Of a DNA stretch of 64,000 nucleotides, positions 46,154 to 56,055 are shown one piece after another. The notes beneath the pieces are model-generated. The model saw nothing but the letters and a program-made list of their open reading frames with translations, ran no database searches and had not been told where the DNA came from. Made by a program: the position numbers and the translations under genes. Numbering within the stretch: position 1 is the stretch's first letter; the number at the start of each line of letters is the position of its first letter. The DNA lies in the NCBI RefSeq assembly GCF_014692515.1, contig NZ_JACOIK010000010.1, positions 186,001 through 250,000 of the forward strand. The letters are read 5' to 3'. The stretch comes from Sphingobacterium micropteri (GTDB lineage Bacteria > Bacteroidota > Bacteroidia > Sphingobacteriales > Sphingobacteriaceae).

Positions 46154-48343
46154 ATGTCAAAGATAATAAAAGAAAAGCTGGCCGATCTCGGATACCATTT
46201 TATCCCCGAGGCCTACCTGCAACATAATGACGAATATTATTTTCGTAATCAGCAGTTCCCTGAGCAAGGGAAATTCCGTAATCTAACGCAAGAAGAGGTT
46301 AAAATTCTAGTCAGAAATGACAACTATTCCAATAATTGGGATCATGTTTTAGTTACCGATAAGTTTCTTCCCGAACAAATTCAGCATTCTAAATTTTACG
46401 GATTAGTGCGTATAGGTGACATGGACGACGTTTATCTTAATTTTCGAGATCTTCGTTTACCCTGTGGGATATACAATTCTACCATTATCAGCAGTGATTT
46501 TGGATGTACGGTAGCCGTTCATAATGTGCGTTATATGGCTCATTTTATTATTGGTGATGAAGTAATGTTAGCCAATATCAGTGAAATGGAAACCAGCAGT
46601 AGCGCGAAATTTGGGAATGGTATTCTGAAAACGGGCGATGTAGAAGAACGTCGGATTCGTTTAGAGCTTTGTAATGAGAATGGTGGACGGTCGGTATTGC
46701 CTTTTGATGGTATGCAGGCTGGTGATGTTTATCTATGGTCCCGCTATCGAGATGATCAGGAATTGCAACATCGTTTTCAGGAAATGATGGAGGCCCAATT
46801 CTTATCCCATCACGGTTTTTATAGTGAAATCGGCCATCATTCGGTGATCAAGAATACACATACCATTAAAGATATAAAAATGGGTTCACATGCTTATGTA
46901 AAAGGTGTGAATAAGCTGAAAAACCTCACGATTAACTCTTCTGCAGAATCGTATACCCAAATAGGCGAGGGCTGCGAACTGGTAAACGGGATTATTGGAT
47001 ACGGATGTCGTATTTTTTATGGTGTAAAGGCCGTTCGTTTTATCCTTTCCTCTAACTCCCAGCTGAAGTACGGTGCGCGATTAATTAATTCATTTTTAGG
47101 AGACAATTCCACTATTTCCTGTTGTGAGGTGTTAAATTCGTTGATTTTTCCAGCGCATGAACAACACCATAACAACTCTTTCCTTTGCGCAGCACTCGTC
47201 AAGGGGCAGAGTAATATGGCGGCGGGCGCTACGGTGGGATCTAACCATAATTCACGGGCAGCGGATGGCGAAATTATTGCCGGACGTGGATTTTGGCCAG
47301 GTTTATGCGTAAGTCTAAAACACAATTCATATTTTGCGTCCTATACGCTTATCGTAAAGGGAGATTTCTTGCATGAATTGAATGTCCGATTTCCTTTCTG
47401 TTTAGTAAGCAATGAAGCAGATACCAATCGGCTGATTGTTTTGCCGGCGTATTGGTTTTTGTATAATATGTATGCCATGATGCGCAACACTTCCAAATTC
47501 CAGTCGCGTGACAAACGGAAATTCAAAAATCAATATATTGAATATGACGTGTTGGCGCCAGACACGGTGAATGAGATGTTTGACGCGTTGACAGAAATCG
47601 AAAAAGCGGTAGGTAAAGCATATAGTAATGAAGACGCTGTGTCAGATATAGAAACCATTGGTAAAAGTATCTTACTATCTGATGAAAAGCTTACAGGAAA
47701 AGATATTTTACTAGATAATGTCGAATTCTCCAAACGAAAGGTGGTACTAGCTAAACCAAAAGAAGCGTATACGACGTATCGGCGCATGATTCGATATTAT
47801 GCTGTTAAACAGCTTATTGAGTTGATGGAAAGTAGGTCGTTTGCCGATTTACACACGCTTGTTAGTTCCTTGCCTGCAACACGTAGCCAATTTGAGAACA
47901 TTGGCGGGCAGTTGGTTCCAAAAACAAAATTAGATACCTTATTAGCGGACATTCGCCATAATAAAATTTTATCGTGGAAGGATGCGCATGCGCGCTATCA
48001 TGCTTGGAGTAATCTGTATATAGAAGATAAGTTTAAACATGCAGTTGCTTCACTAGCGGAGGTAACAGGTAGAAGTCCATCGTCTTGGACTGCAAAATTT
48101 ATGATGGATCTTATAGAGGAAGCTTTAGAAACACGCCGTTGGATTTTTGCGGAGATTGAAAGCTCGCGGTCTAAGGATTACCAAAATCCGTTTAAACAAA
48201 TGGTCTATGATTCTTATGAAGAGATGGAAGAAGTCGTTGGCCGCTTGGAAGACAACGACTTTATCAATAAGGAGCGGAATGGGCTTTTTGAATTTGAAGA
48301 GTCCGTAAAAAAGGTTTTGGACTCCTTGTCTCTGGTGGATTGA
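46154..48343 (+). CDS. DUF4954-family protein with hexapeptide-like beta-helix
   Basis: A 729-residue protein of the Bacteroidota DUF4954 family. The middle (about residues 100-420) contains repeated short strands of left-handed beta-helix type, such as SHAYVKGVNKLKNLTINSSA and GEGCELVNGIIGYGCRIFYG, like sugar nucleotidyl or acyl transferases. It starts 6 bases after glmS. The pairing suggests a role around hexosamine or nucleotide-sugar metabolism, but no activity is established. No signal peptide is seen. C-terminal 250 residues are helical and unassigned. Confidence 0.8.
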   Translation: MSKIIKEKLADLGYHFIPEAYLQHNDEYYFRNQQFPEQGKFRNLTQEEVKILVRNDNYSNNWDHVLVTDKFLPEQIQHSKFYGLVRIGDMDDVYLNFRDLRLPCGIYNSTIISSDFGCTVAVHNVRYMAHFIIGDEVMLANISEMETSSSAKFGNGILKTGDVEERRIRLELCNENGGRSVLPFDGMQAGDVYLWSRYRDDQELQHRFQEMMEAQFLSHHGFYSEIGHHSVIKNTHTIKDIKMGSHAYVKGVNKLKNLTINSSAESYTQIGEGCELVNGIIGYGCRIFYGVKAVRFILSSNSQLKYGARLINSFLGDNSTISCCEVLNSLIFPAHEQHHNNSFLCAALVKGQSNMAAGATVGSNHNSRAADGEIIAGRGFWPGLCVSLKHNSYFASYTLIVKGDFLHELNVRFPFCLVSNEADTNRLIVLPAYWFLYNMYAMMRNTSKFQSRDKRKFKNQYIEYDVLAPDTVNEMFDALTEIEKAVGKAYSNEDAVSDIETIGKSILLSDEKLTGKDILLDNVEFSKRKVVLAKPKEAYTTYRRMIRYYAVKQLIELMESRSFADLHTLVSSLPATRSQFENIGGQLVPKTKLDTLLADIRHNKILSWKDAHARYHAWSNLYIEDKFKHAVASLAEVTGRSPSSWTAKFMMDLIEEALETRRWIFAEIESSRSKDYQNPFKQMVYDSYEEMEEVVGRLEDNDFINKERNGLFEFEESVKKVLDSLSLVD

Positions 48344-48351
48344 CCTACATT

Positions 48352-48372
48352 AGCCCTCACTAAAAGAGGGCT
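48352..48372 (+). terminator. Weak terminator-like hairpin after the DUF4954 gene
   Basis: AGCCCTC (48352-48358) pairs with GAGGGCT (48366-48372) around ACTAAAA. No strong T tract follows. It closes the glmS unit. Confidence 0.5.
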
Positions 48373-48479
48373 GCCACATAATTTCCTTTCGTTTCGGCCT
48401 CTGGAACATCTCCTTTATGTATCATCCCCCGGTGGTTTGTATTAAAAAAAGCTAACCAACTCTTTATACAGCGTTAATC

Positions 48480-48507
48480 TTGAGTTAATGTGTAGGGGGT
48501 ACTTTTG
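48480..48507 (+). promoter_or_regulatory. Promoter of the Sus-like operon
   Basis: TTG at 48480-48482, a 17-bp spacer and TACTTTTG at 48500-48507, a perfect -7 element. Start near 48513, about 30 bases before the first gene. No obvious operator and no dedicated sensor-regulator gene nearby. Confidence 0.55.
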
Positions 48508-48542
48508 CTGCAACAAAATTTAGTAACAAATCAATTTGATGT

Positions 48543-49910
48543 ATGAAAAAGTACTCTTTGTTCAAGGTACCATTTTGGGCCTTGCTGGTTCCTCTTTTAC
48601 TTTTTTCTTCGTGTAAAGATGACGGAGAAACGCTGAAAGGGAGTGAATACGATCCTTCTAAACCTGTGACGTTGACTTCTTTTTATCCGCTAGAAGGTGG
48701 TGCGCGCGATAAGATTCTATTGGACGGAGATAATTTTGGAACTGATCACAACCAGATTAAAGTTTATTTCAACAATAAAAAGGCGGCGATTGTGTCTTCC
48801 AGTGGCGATCGTATCTACGCTATTGTACCACGGCTTCCAGGTGAAAATCCACGCATATCTGTTGTCATTGGCGAAGATTCGGTCGTCTATGATCAACGTT
48901 TTAATTATACACCTCAAGCGCAGGTAACCACTGTTACGGGATCAGGAGACAGAGAATTTGTGCCGGGAACGCTTGACCAGGCCCATGTGTGTGCAAAATA
49001 CTTGGAATTGGACGCTGAGGGAAACTTATTCATGACTTGGCGGGATGGTGTTGGTGATGAAAAATTTGGCGTAGGTCGGGTCAGTGAGGCGGAAAATTTA
49101 GTGACCTCCATGTATCTGGCTGCGAGTAGCCCATACCCGTATGCTAATGGTATAACGGTAGATCGTAAAACAGGTATGATGACCGTTTCCCACGAATCGG
49201 TTGTCGAAGTGTTTTTCTCCTTTGATCCGAGAGAAGGTTGGTATCCACGTCAGCGTAATGCTTTGTTCGCAAGTGCCCATGGAATTCCAACTGGCGATCA
49301 ATATATGAATTTTATTTCGTTCTCTCCGTATGATGGCTATCTCTATACGCGGTCACGCGACGGTAGTGTGGTCAGAATACATCCGGATACTTATGAAGCA
49401 ACTGTAGTACATACGGGGTCGAAGAATGCAGGTTCAAAATGGCCGTATGGCTCGCAATATGGGCAGGGTATTAACCCCAATAAGCCTTGGGAACTTTGGA
49501 TGACGCTACATTCGAATGCCAGTCCGAATGAATTTAGACAAGGACTTATGGTGTTGGATCTGCGTCCGGAGCACATAAACAAAGGTTTCAAAAGGGTCAA
49601 TGCAACGGGGGGTAGTGGCCATCGCGATGGGCCGCTTGAGGATGCGGTATTCAACTATCCAAAAGATATCAAGTTTGATAATGATGGAAACATGTTTGTG
49701 GCGGATTATGGTAATCATTGTATCCGGATGGTATCGGCGGACGGTATTGTTACGACAGTAGCGGGACAGCCGGGCGTAGCGGGATATAGAGACGGAGGAC
49801 CCATTGAGTCTATGTTTAACAACCCTTGGGGTGTTGCTGTTAATGAACAAGGAGATATATATATAGCCGACTTTGGCAATTCACGGATTCGTAAACTAGT
49901 TATCGAATAA
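48543..49910 (+). CDS. TIG/IPT-domain and NHL-repeat lipoprotein
   Basis: A 455-residue surface or periplasmic lipoprotein: signal peptide with lipobox LLFSSC, an N-terminal TIG (immunoglobulin-like) domain (about residues 38-120, SFYPLEGGARDKILLDGDNF) and C-terminal NHL beta-propeller blades seen in FNYPKDIKFDNDGNMFVADYGN, IRMVSADGIVTTVAGQPG and WGVAVNEQGDIYIADFGNS. It is the first gene of the Sus-like operon, 17 bases before susC. Such proteins commonly accompany SusC/SusD and probably help bind the ligand at the cell surface. No catalytic residues recognised. Confidence 0.85.
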   Translation: MKKYSLFKVPFWALLVPLLLFSSCKDDGETLKGSEYDPSKPVTLTSFYPLEGGARDKILLDGDNFGTDHNQIKVYFNNKKAAIVSSSGDRIYAIVPRLPGENPRISVVIGEDSVVYDQRFNYTPQAQVTTVTGSGDREFVPGTLDQAHVCAKYLELDAEGNLFMTWRDGVGDEKFGVGRVSEAENLVTSMYLAASSPYPYANGITVDRKTGMMTVSHESVVEVFFSFDPREGWYPRQRNALFASAHGIPTGDQYMNFISFSPYDGYLYTRSRDGSVVRIHPDTYEATVVHTGSKNAGSKWPYGSQYGQGINPNKPWELWMTLHSNASPNEFRQGLMVLDLRPEHINKGFKRVNATGGSGHRDGPLEDAVFNYPKDIKFDNDGNMFVADYGNHCIRMVSADGIVTTVAGQPGVAGYRDGGPIESMFNNPWGVAVNEQGDIYIADFGNSRIRKLVIE

Positions 49911-49927
49911 TAAAGCCCTACTATATA

Positions 49928-52900
49928 ATGAAAATCATTTATGTTTTGTGCATACTGCCGTTCCTATGGCTCACGGCGACGTTTGCACAGCAACCAAAAG
50001 AATTAACGATTGGCGGTACCGTTGTCGATGAAAACGGCGAACCGCTAGCCAATGTATCCATTTATCTTAAGGACAAATCCGCTGCGGGTACGTCGACCGA
50101 TAACAATGGTAAGTTTAGTATTCAGGCCGTGTATGGTGATAGGATTGTATTCAGCTATGTAGGATATAATCCTGTAGAACACTTATCCACGGAATCGAAT
50201 AATAATTTAACTATCTCGTTGTCCGAAAAAGGCGATGCCATCGAAGAAGTAGTTGTGGTCGGTCTGGGGGCGCAACAACGGAAAATCAGTTCAGTCGGCG
50301 CCATAACTACGGTTGATGTCAAAGATCTGCAATCTCCTGCGCCCTCTATTGCCAACTTGCTTGGCGGACGGGCAGCTGGTGTGATATCTATGCAAACCAG
50401 TGGAGAACCAGGACAGAATATTGCGGACTTCTGGGTACGGGGTATCGGTACCTTTGGTGCCAATAGCAGTGCGTTGGTTTTGATCGATGGACTGGAAGGT
50501 GACCTGAATACGATTGACCCAGCAGACGTTGAAAGCTTCTCTATACTCAAAGATGCATCAGCGACTGCGGTATACGGTGTACGGGGAGCAAACGGCGTGG
50601 TATTAGTCACCACCAAGAGGGGTACCGTCGACCGTATACAGATTACCGGGCGTGCCAACACGACCCTTTCTACTCTCAATCGGTTGCCACAGTACCTGCG
50701 TTCTTATGATTACGCACAATTGGCTAATGAAGCGGCTTTTGCACGGAACGAGTCACCCGTTTATACCGACACAGAGCTGGGTATTATCCAGGACGGCTTG
50801 GATCCAGATATGTATCCGGATGTCAGCTGGCAGGACGAAATCCTTAATAAAAGTTTCTGGCGCCAAAGCTATTATGTCAGCGGACGCGGCGGATCTGAGG
50901 TTGCCCGTTACTTTCTGAGTTTGGGTGGTAACAGCGAAACAGCCGCTTATAAGGTAGATAAAAGCAGCCCGTACAGCTCGAACGTAGGTTTCAATACCTA
51001 CAACTACCGTATCAATTTGGATATTAATCTGACACCTACCACAAAAGTGTATCTGGGCTCGGATGGCTACCTGTCTAAATTGGATCAGCCAGGGGCCGCC
51101 AATACCGATTTTATATGGAGCGCACAATCTGCGCTCACTCCGTTAGCCGTTCCCACGCAATATACCAATGGCTTGCTACCGGCTATGGGAAGTAATGGTT
51201 TGTCCTCACCTTCTGTACTGATCAACCGGACGGGGAAAGCCAGCGAACAGTGGTATAAAGGTAAAACAACCCTCTCGTTGGATCAAAATCTTTCTAGCGT
51301 ATTGGAGGGGCTCAAAGTTCGTGTACAAGGAGCTTATGATATCCATAGTCGATTTTTTGAGCGGAGATATATACAGCCGGCGCTTTATCAAGCGATGGGT
51401 CGAGATTATGATGGATCACTCATCATGAAAGAAACGGTGCAGGAAAGGGCCGCGATTTACGGCAAGGATACGCGGCAGTACCGAAAGTATCACTTCGAGT
51501 CTATGATTAATTACGATCAGCAATTTGGTGACGACCACCGTACATCCGCATTGATCTACTACTATATTAGTGATGCCAAAAATACCAACGATGCAACAAA
51601 CAATTTGACGGCTATTCCTTTGCGATATCAAGGGGTTTCCAGTAGACTAACCTACGGCTTCCGGGATACATACTTATTGGATGTCAACTTTGGATACACG
51701 GGTTCCGAAAACTTTCAACCGGGCAGGCAGTACGGCTTTTTTCCGTCGGTTGCATTGGGTTGGGTGCCCACGAGTTACAAATTTATGCAAGAAAAGGCTC
51801 CTTGGTTAAATTATTTCAAGATCCGGGGGTCCTATGGTACAGTAGGTAACGACCGTATCATTAACGATGTCCGTTTCCCTTACCTGACCAAAGCCGATCA
51901 AGGTTTCAGTTCCGTATGGGGTGTCGGTGGTATAGAAACCATTACCGAAACTCGTATTGGAGCAGATAATCTCGCATGGGAAAGGGCGATTAAGTCCAAC
52001 CTGGGGATTGAAGGTAAGCTCTTCAACAATAAAATAGATTTTGTCATTGATTTCTTTGAAGACCAGCGTAATGGTATCTTCCAGCAGCGGGTACAAGTTC
52101 CCAAATATGTGGGGGTTATAACCAATCCCTATGCCAATGTCGGTAGGATGAAAAGTACGGGTGCTGACGGAAATATCAGTTACAACATGCAGGTTTCCCA
52201 GAATTTCGGTTTTACGGTACGTGGGAATTTCACTTACTCTAAAAATGTTGTACAAAACTGGGAACAGTCCTATATGGAATATCCGTATCTGGAATACAAC
52301 GGCTTTCCGTACGGTTCGATCCGTGGCTATCAGGCCTTGGGATTATTTAAGGATGAGAACGATGTCAAATATAGCCCCCAACAGACTTTTGGTACTGTTA
52401 TGCCCGGCGATATCAAATATAAGGATGTCAATGGTGACGGTGTGATCAATACATTGGACAAAGTACCTTTGAGTCATAACGATTATCCATTGTTGATGTA
52501 TGGGTTTGGCGGTGAGTTCCGTTACAAGAATCTGTCATTGGGTGTACTATTCAAAGGCACCGGAAGAACGCCATTCTATTATGTAGGCATGCCTAAAAAA
52601 TATAAGGATGTGACAGAGATCAACGGTATGGGCTATATGCCATTCTACAATGGAACAGCGGGCAATGTAATTACGTTGGCAAACGACCCTGCAAATCGGT
52701 GGATTCCGCGTGAATACGCGTTGCAACAGGGCATAGATCTTTCGTTGGCGGAAAATCCAGACGCCCGTTTTCCACGCTTGCAATACGGTGAAAACAATAA
52801 TAATACGCAACTGTCTTCATTCTGGCAAGACGATGCGCGTTACATACGACTACAAGAAATCACCGTAAGTTACCGTGTCAGCCCTGCATTGCTGCAGCGT

Positions 52901-53053
52901 ATCGGGGTTACATCAATGGATTTGCAATTTATAGGAAACAATCTCTATATATGGGATAACGTGAAAATTTTTGACCCGGAACAAGCTGCTTGGAATGGAC
53001 GTAAGTATCCGATACCGTCCACGTATTCACTACAAGCTTATATCAATTTTTAG
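49928..53053 (+). CDS. SusC/RagA-family TonB-dependent outer membrane transporter
   Basis: A 1041-residue receptor. Signal peptide ends near ATFA-QQPK, then a carboxypeptidase-regulatory-like domain (GTVVDENGEPLANVSIYLKD), a plug (VVVGLGAQQRKISSVGAI as the TonB-box region, VLIDGLEGDLNTIDPADVES, ASATAVYGVRGANGVVLVTT) and a 22-strand barrel ending STYSLQAYINF. It imports a ligand captured by the neighbouring SusD protein using TonB energy. The ligand cannot be predicted. Confidence 0.97.
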   Translation: MKIIYVLCILPFLWLTATFAQQPKELTIGGTVVDENGEPLANVSIYLKDKSAAGTSTDNNGKFSIQAVYGDRIVFSYVGYNPVEHLSTESNNNLTISLSEKGDAIEEVVVVGLGAQQRKISSVGAITTVDVKDLQSPAPSIANLLGGRAAGVISMQTSGEPGQNIADFWVRGIGTFGANSSALVLIDGLEGDLNTIDPADVESFSILKDASATAVYGVRGANGVVLVTTKRGTVDRIQITGRANTTLSTLNRLPQYLRSYDYAQLANEAAFARNESPVYTDTELGIIQDGLDPDMYPDVSWQDEILNKSFWRQSYYVSGRGGSEVARYFLSLGGNSETAAYKVDKSSPYSSNVGFNTYNYRINLDINLTPTTKVYLGSDGYLSKLDQPGAANTDFIWSAQSALTPLAVPTQYTNGLLPAMGSNGLSSPSVLINRTGKASEQWYKGKTTLSLDQNLSSVLEGLKVRVQGAYDIHSRFFERRYIQPALYQAMGRDYDGSLIMKETVQERAAIYGKDTRQYRKYHFESMINYDQQFGDDHRTSALIYYYISDAKNTNDATNNLTAIPLRYQGVSSRLTYGFRDTYLLDVNFGYTGSENFQPGRQYGFFPSVALGWVPTSYKFMQEKAPWLNYFKIRGSYGTVGNDRIINDVRFPYLTKADQGFSSVWGVGGIETITETRIGADNLAWERAIKSNLGIEGKLFNNKIDFVIDFFEDQRNGIFQQRVQVPKYVGVITNPYANVGRMKSTGADGNISYNMQVSQNFGFTVRGNFTYSKNVVQNWEQSYMEYPYLEYNGFPYGSIRGYQALGLFKDENDVKYSPQQTFGTVMPGDIKYKDVNGDGVINTLDKVPLSHNDYPLLMYGFGGEFRYKNLSLGVLFKGTGRTPFYYVGMPKKYKDVTEINGMGYMPFYNGTAGNVITLANDPANRWIPREYALQQGIDLSLAENPDARFPRLQYGENNNNTQLSSFWQDDARYIRLQEITVSYRVSPALLQRIGVTSMDLQFIGNNLYIWDNVKIFDPEQAAWNGRKYPIPSTYSLQAYINF

Positions 53054-53063
53054 TACAAATAGA

Positions 53064-55115
53064 ATGAAGGATATGAGAAGATCAATCATAAAAAAGATAG
53101 CGAGAGCAGTTATTATCGTTCAGCTAATCGCCATGGCGACATCGTGTAAGGATTATCTGAATATCGATGATTACTTTGACGATGAATTTAATATTGACGA
53201 AGCATTCAATAATACCCGAAATATGGAAGCCTATATGTGGGGCGCCGCTGCAGAGTTCAATGACGAAGCGAAAACGATCCGCAGTAATTATACGCCGGGA
53301 CCTATGGCAACGGATGAGGCCTTCAACGGGTTGACGGGGGGCGGATCCACCAATATATATTACGGGATGGACTTTGCTACTGGAAACATCACCCCGACTA
53401 AATTAGGAGGACTCAACCAATGGGGCAAATATTACATCATTATCCGAAAATGTAATCTCATTCTGCAGAATCTTGAACGACCGGCCGATATGACGACTAT
53501 AGATCGCCAACGAATCGAGGGGTATACACGCTTCATACGAGCCTATGCCTATTACAATATTTTGGTAGATTATGGACCGCCGATATTGGTAGGTGATGAA
53601 GTGCTCAATACGAATGAATCAATGGAATACTATGACCGTCCGCGGGCGACCTACGATGAGGCGATGGATTATACCTGTGGAGAATTGGAAAAAGCGGCAC
53701 AATTAATGCCGGCGGATGTGGGGCTTTTGAACTTTGGACGTCCGACCAAAGGCGCGGCACTGGCTCTGGTCGCCCGTTTGCGCTTGATACACGCTAGTCC
53801 ATTGTATAATGGTGGCGCTGCGGCCCGTTCGTACTTTGGTAACTGGACGCGCAAGACCGACGGGGTTCACTATGTTTCCCAGCAATATGACGAAACCCGT
53901 TGGGCAGTAGCTGCCGCCGCCGCTAAACGGGTGATGGATATGGGGCAATATAGACTCTATACGGTGCCGGCAGATGAAAAAACACCTGTTTTGCCAGCAA
54001 ACGTCACGTCGGACCTCGACTTTTATAAGCCTTATCCTAGTGGTGCGTCTGGTATCGACGCGTTTAGGTCCTATTCGGATATCTTTACCGGTGAATCTGT
54101 TGCCGCTATTAATCCAGAGATTATTTGGGGGAAAAGTGCGCCGTATATCAACTCGGATCTTAATCAGGGCGCTCTTCCGCCAACGCTTGGTGGCTGGGGA
54201 CGCTTCTGTGTTACGCAAAAAGTGGTAGACGCCTACTTGATGGACGACGGTCGGACTATACAGGAAGCACGTGGAGATACTTATTTTGAGCAAGTCAGTG
54301 ATCTACCTGTCGGAGGCACTTTTAATGACCTTTTTATCGAGCAGACTAAAAACTTCTCCGGATACCCACTCAATGCGGGCGTATTTAAAATGTATGCTAA
54401 CCGGGAGATGCGCTTTTACGCATCTGTAGGATTCAACGAGGCTGTGTGGCAGGCCTTATCGTCGACAACACTCTACAATCATACTGCCAAGTACTATTTT
54501 CAGGATTTGGATGGACGTGGTGGCGTAAGTGCGAGTTCACCTAACTATCCGATCACCGGGTATGTGATCAAGAAATGGGTTCATCCCTACGATGCCAAAA
54601 ATGGTACGGGAGCACGACAATTACCTAAATTCTACGCGATGATTCGGTATGCTGAAATCCTGTTGTCGTATGCAGAAGCAATCAATAATCTAACCGGCAG
54701 CCATACCGTCGAGTTGGATAAACCATACACCCTGAGCCGCGACATCGATGAGATTAAAAATGCTTTTAATGTGGTTCGTTATCGTGCTGGACTGCCAGGG
54801 CTATCTGCTAGCCAACTTGCCAGTCAAACGGAAGTGCAAAAGCAAATCGAACGCGAGCGGATGATCGAGTTTTTGTGGGAAAATAGACGTTTCTACGATG
54901 TACGTCGCTGGGGCATTTACGAGGAGACGGAACGGGAGCCTATCATGGGTATGAACCCGGATGGAGCCATCAAGGAGGCTTACTACAGACGTGTCATTCC
55001 GGGTACCTCCTCCTTCCTTACCAGGGAGGTCAATAAGCGGGCCAATTGGGTGCCGCTACCGCAAGACGAATTAAGAAACCTACCTTCGGTTGACCAAAAT
55101 CCCGGCTATAATTAG
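53064..55115 (+). CDS. SusD/RagB-family outer membrane lipoprotein
   Basis: A protein of about 683 residues from ATG 53064 (MKDMRRS). An upstream in-frame start at 52971 lies inside susC and is rejected. Lipobox near MATSC. The TPR-like helical SusD fold is seen in RFIRAYAYYNILVDYGPPILV and in the C-terminal MIEFLWENRRFYDVRRWGIYE, a family hallmark. It forms the lid of the SusC channel and binds ligand at the surface. It is longer than the typical 500-600 residues, with insertions near residues 300-450. It lies 10 bases after susC. Confidence 0.95.
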   Translation: MKDMRRSIIKKIARAVIIVQLIAMATSCKDYLNIDDYFDDEFNIDEAFNNTRNMEAYMWGAAAEFNDEAKTIRSNYTPGPMATDEAFNGLTGGGSTNIYYGMDFATGNITPTKLGGLNQWGKYYIIIRKCNLILQNLERPADMTTIDRQRIEGYTRFIRAYAYYNILVDYGPPILVGDEVLNTNESMEYYDRPRATYDEAMDYTCGELEKAAQLMPADVGLLNFGRPTKGAALALVARLRLIHASPLYNGGAAARSYFGNWTRKTDGVHYVSQQYDETRWAVAAAAAKRVMDMGQYRLYTVPADEKTPVLPANVTSDLDFYKPYPSGASGIDAFRSYSDIFTGESVAAINPEIIWGKSAPYINSDLNQGALPPTLGGWGRFCVTQKVVDAYLMDDGRTIQEARGDTYFEQVSDLPVGGTFNDLFIEQTKNFSGYPLNAGVFKMYANREMRFYASVGFNEAVWQALSSTTLYNHTAKYYFQDLDGRGGVSASSPNYPITGYVIKKWVHPYDAKNGTGARQLPKFYAMIRYAEILLSYAEAINNLTGSHTVELDKPYTLSRDIDEIKNAFNVVRYRAGLPGLSASQLASQTEVQKQIERERMIEFLWENRRFYDVRRWGIYEETEREPIMGMNPDGAIKEAYYRRVIPGTSSFLTREVNKRANWVPLPQDELRNLPSVDQNPGYN

Positions 55116-55143
55116 GATATAGAATGATAAAACATAGAAAAAG

Positions 55144-56040
55144 ATGAAACGAAGATATATAGCGATGCTTGCACTCGTTGCGGTGCTCGCATCTTGTAAG
55201 GACAACGAACTGTTTGAAAAGGAGATGTACAAAAATGAGGTCTCTTTGATCAGCAGTGACAATTACAATGTTTTTCAAGAGGTCGTACATTTGACCGGGG
55301 AAGAAATTATTGGGTATGTCGTTGCATCTGTCGGTGGTACACACGCCCCCCAACAGGATTTGGTCATTGGATTACAGGAAGATCCTGAGCCCTTGGAAGA
55401 ATACAATTGGTCTAATTTCGATGCCGCTGCGGATTTATATGCCAAACTCGTGCCGGCGGACAAATATGAGCTTCTTGACGACAAGATTATGATCAAAGCA
55501 GGCGAACGTACAGGCCGAACCATGATTAAGTTACGCCCCGAAGGTTTGTCGCCGGATTCTACGTATTTTATCGGATTAAAAGTCTCCGATATCTCGGGTG
55601 TAGAAATCAACCCCAATAAAAATACCGTGCTTTATCAGGTATCTTTCGAGAATGATTATGCCTCTCAAGTGAGCAACTCCAGGTATACCATGACGGGGAT
55701 AAAAGATGGAGAGATTCCAGTAGCAGCAAATAAGCAGCTTTTTCCGCTGACTTATAACAGTGTACGGATGATTGCAGGAAATGAACTGTACGAATCTAAA
55801 ATATCTGAAATCAATAAAAAATCCGTCATATTGGAAGTGGACGAATTCAACAAGGTCACGATCAAGCCATATAAAGACATAGATATTGTTCAATTAGACA
55901 ACGACCCGAAGTATCCGAATGTTTTTCTAGTCGAAGAAGCTTTTGGAAGAAAAACAAACGTGTTCCTGTTATCGTACGAGTATACCTTGGACGGTGTTAC
56001 ACAGGTTATGAAAGAACGGGTAGAAATGCAGTTAAAATAA
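55144..56040 (+). CDS. DUF1735/DUF4361-domain lipoprotein
   Basis: A 298-residue lipoprotein (lipobox VLASC, residues 15-19). N-terminal DUF1735-like beta-sandwich with EEIIGYVVASVGGTHAPQQD and RTMIKLRPEGLSPDSTYFIG, and a C-terminal DUF4361-like part with FPLTYNSVRMIAGNELYES and KPYKDIDIVQLDNDPKYPN. Such proteins are encoded in SusC/SusD loci and are thought to be surface glycan-binding partners. No enzyme motif. Located 28 bases after susD. Confidence 0.8.
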   Translation: MKRRYIAMLALVAVLASCKDNELFEKEMYKNEVSLISSDNYNVFQEVVHLTGEEIIGYVVASVGGTHAPQQDLVIGLQEDPEPLEEYNWSNFDAAADLYAKLVPADKYELLDDKIMIKAGERTGRTMIKLRPEGLSPDSTYFIGLKVSDISGVEINPNKNTVLYQVSFENDYASQVSNSRYTMTGIKDGEIPVAANKQLFPLTYNSVRMIAGNELYESKISEINKKSVILEVDEFNKVTIKPYKDIDIVQLDNDPKYPNVFLVEEAFGRKTNVFLLSYEYTLDGVTQVMKERVEMQLK

Positions 56041-56055
56041 AAATATATTCAACTC

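Noticed and set aside
52971..53063. Upstream start for the SusD gene inside susC
   Set aside because: The extra 31 residues read antagonistically to a signal peptide; MKDMRRS at 53064 gives a proper lipoprotein signal.
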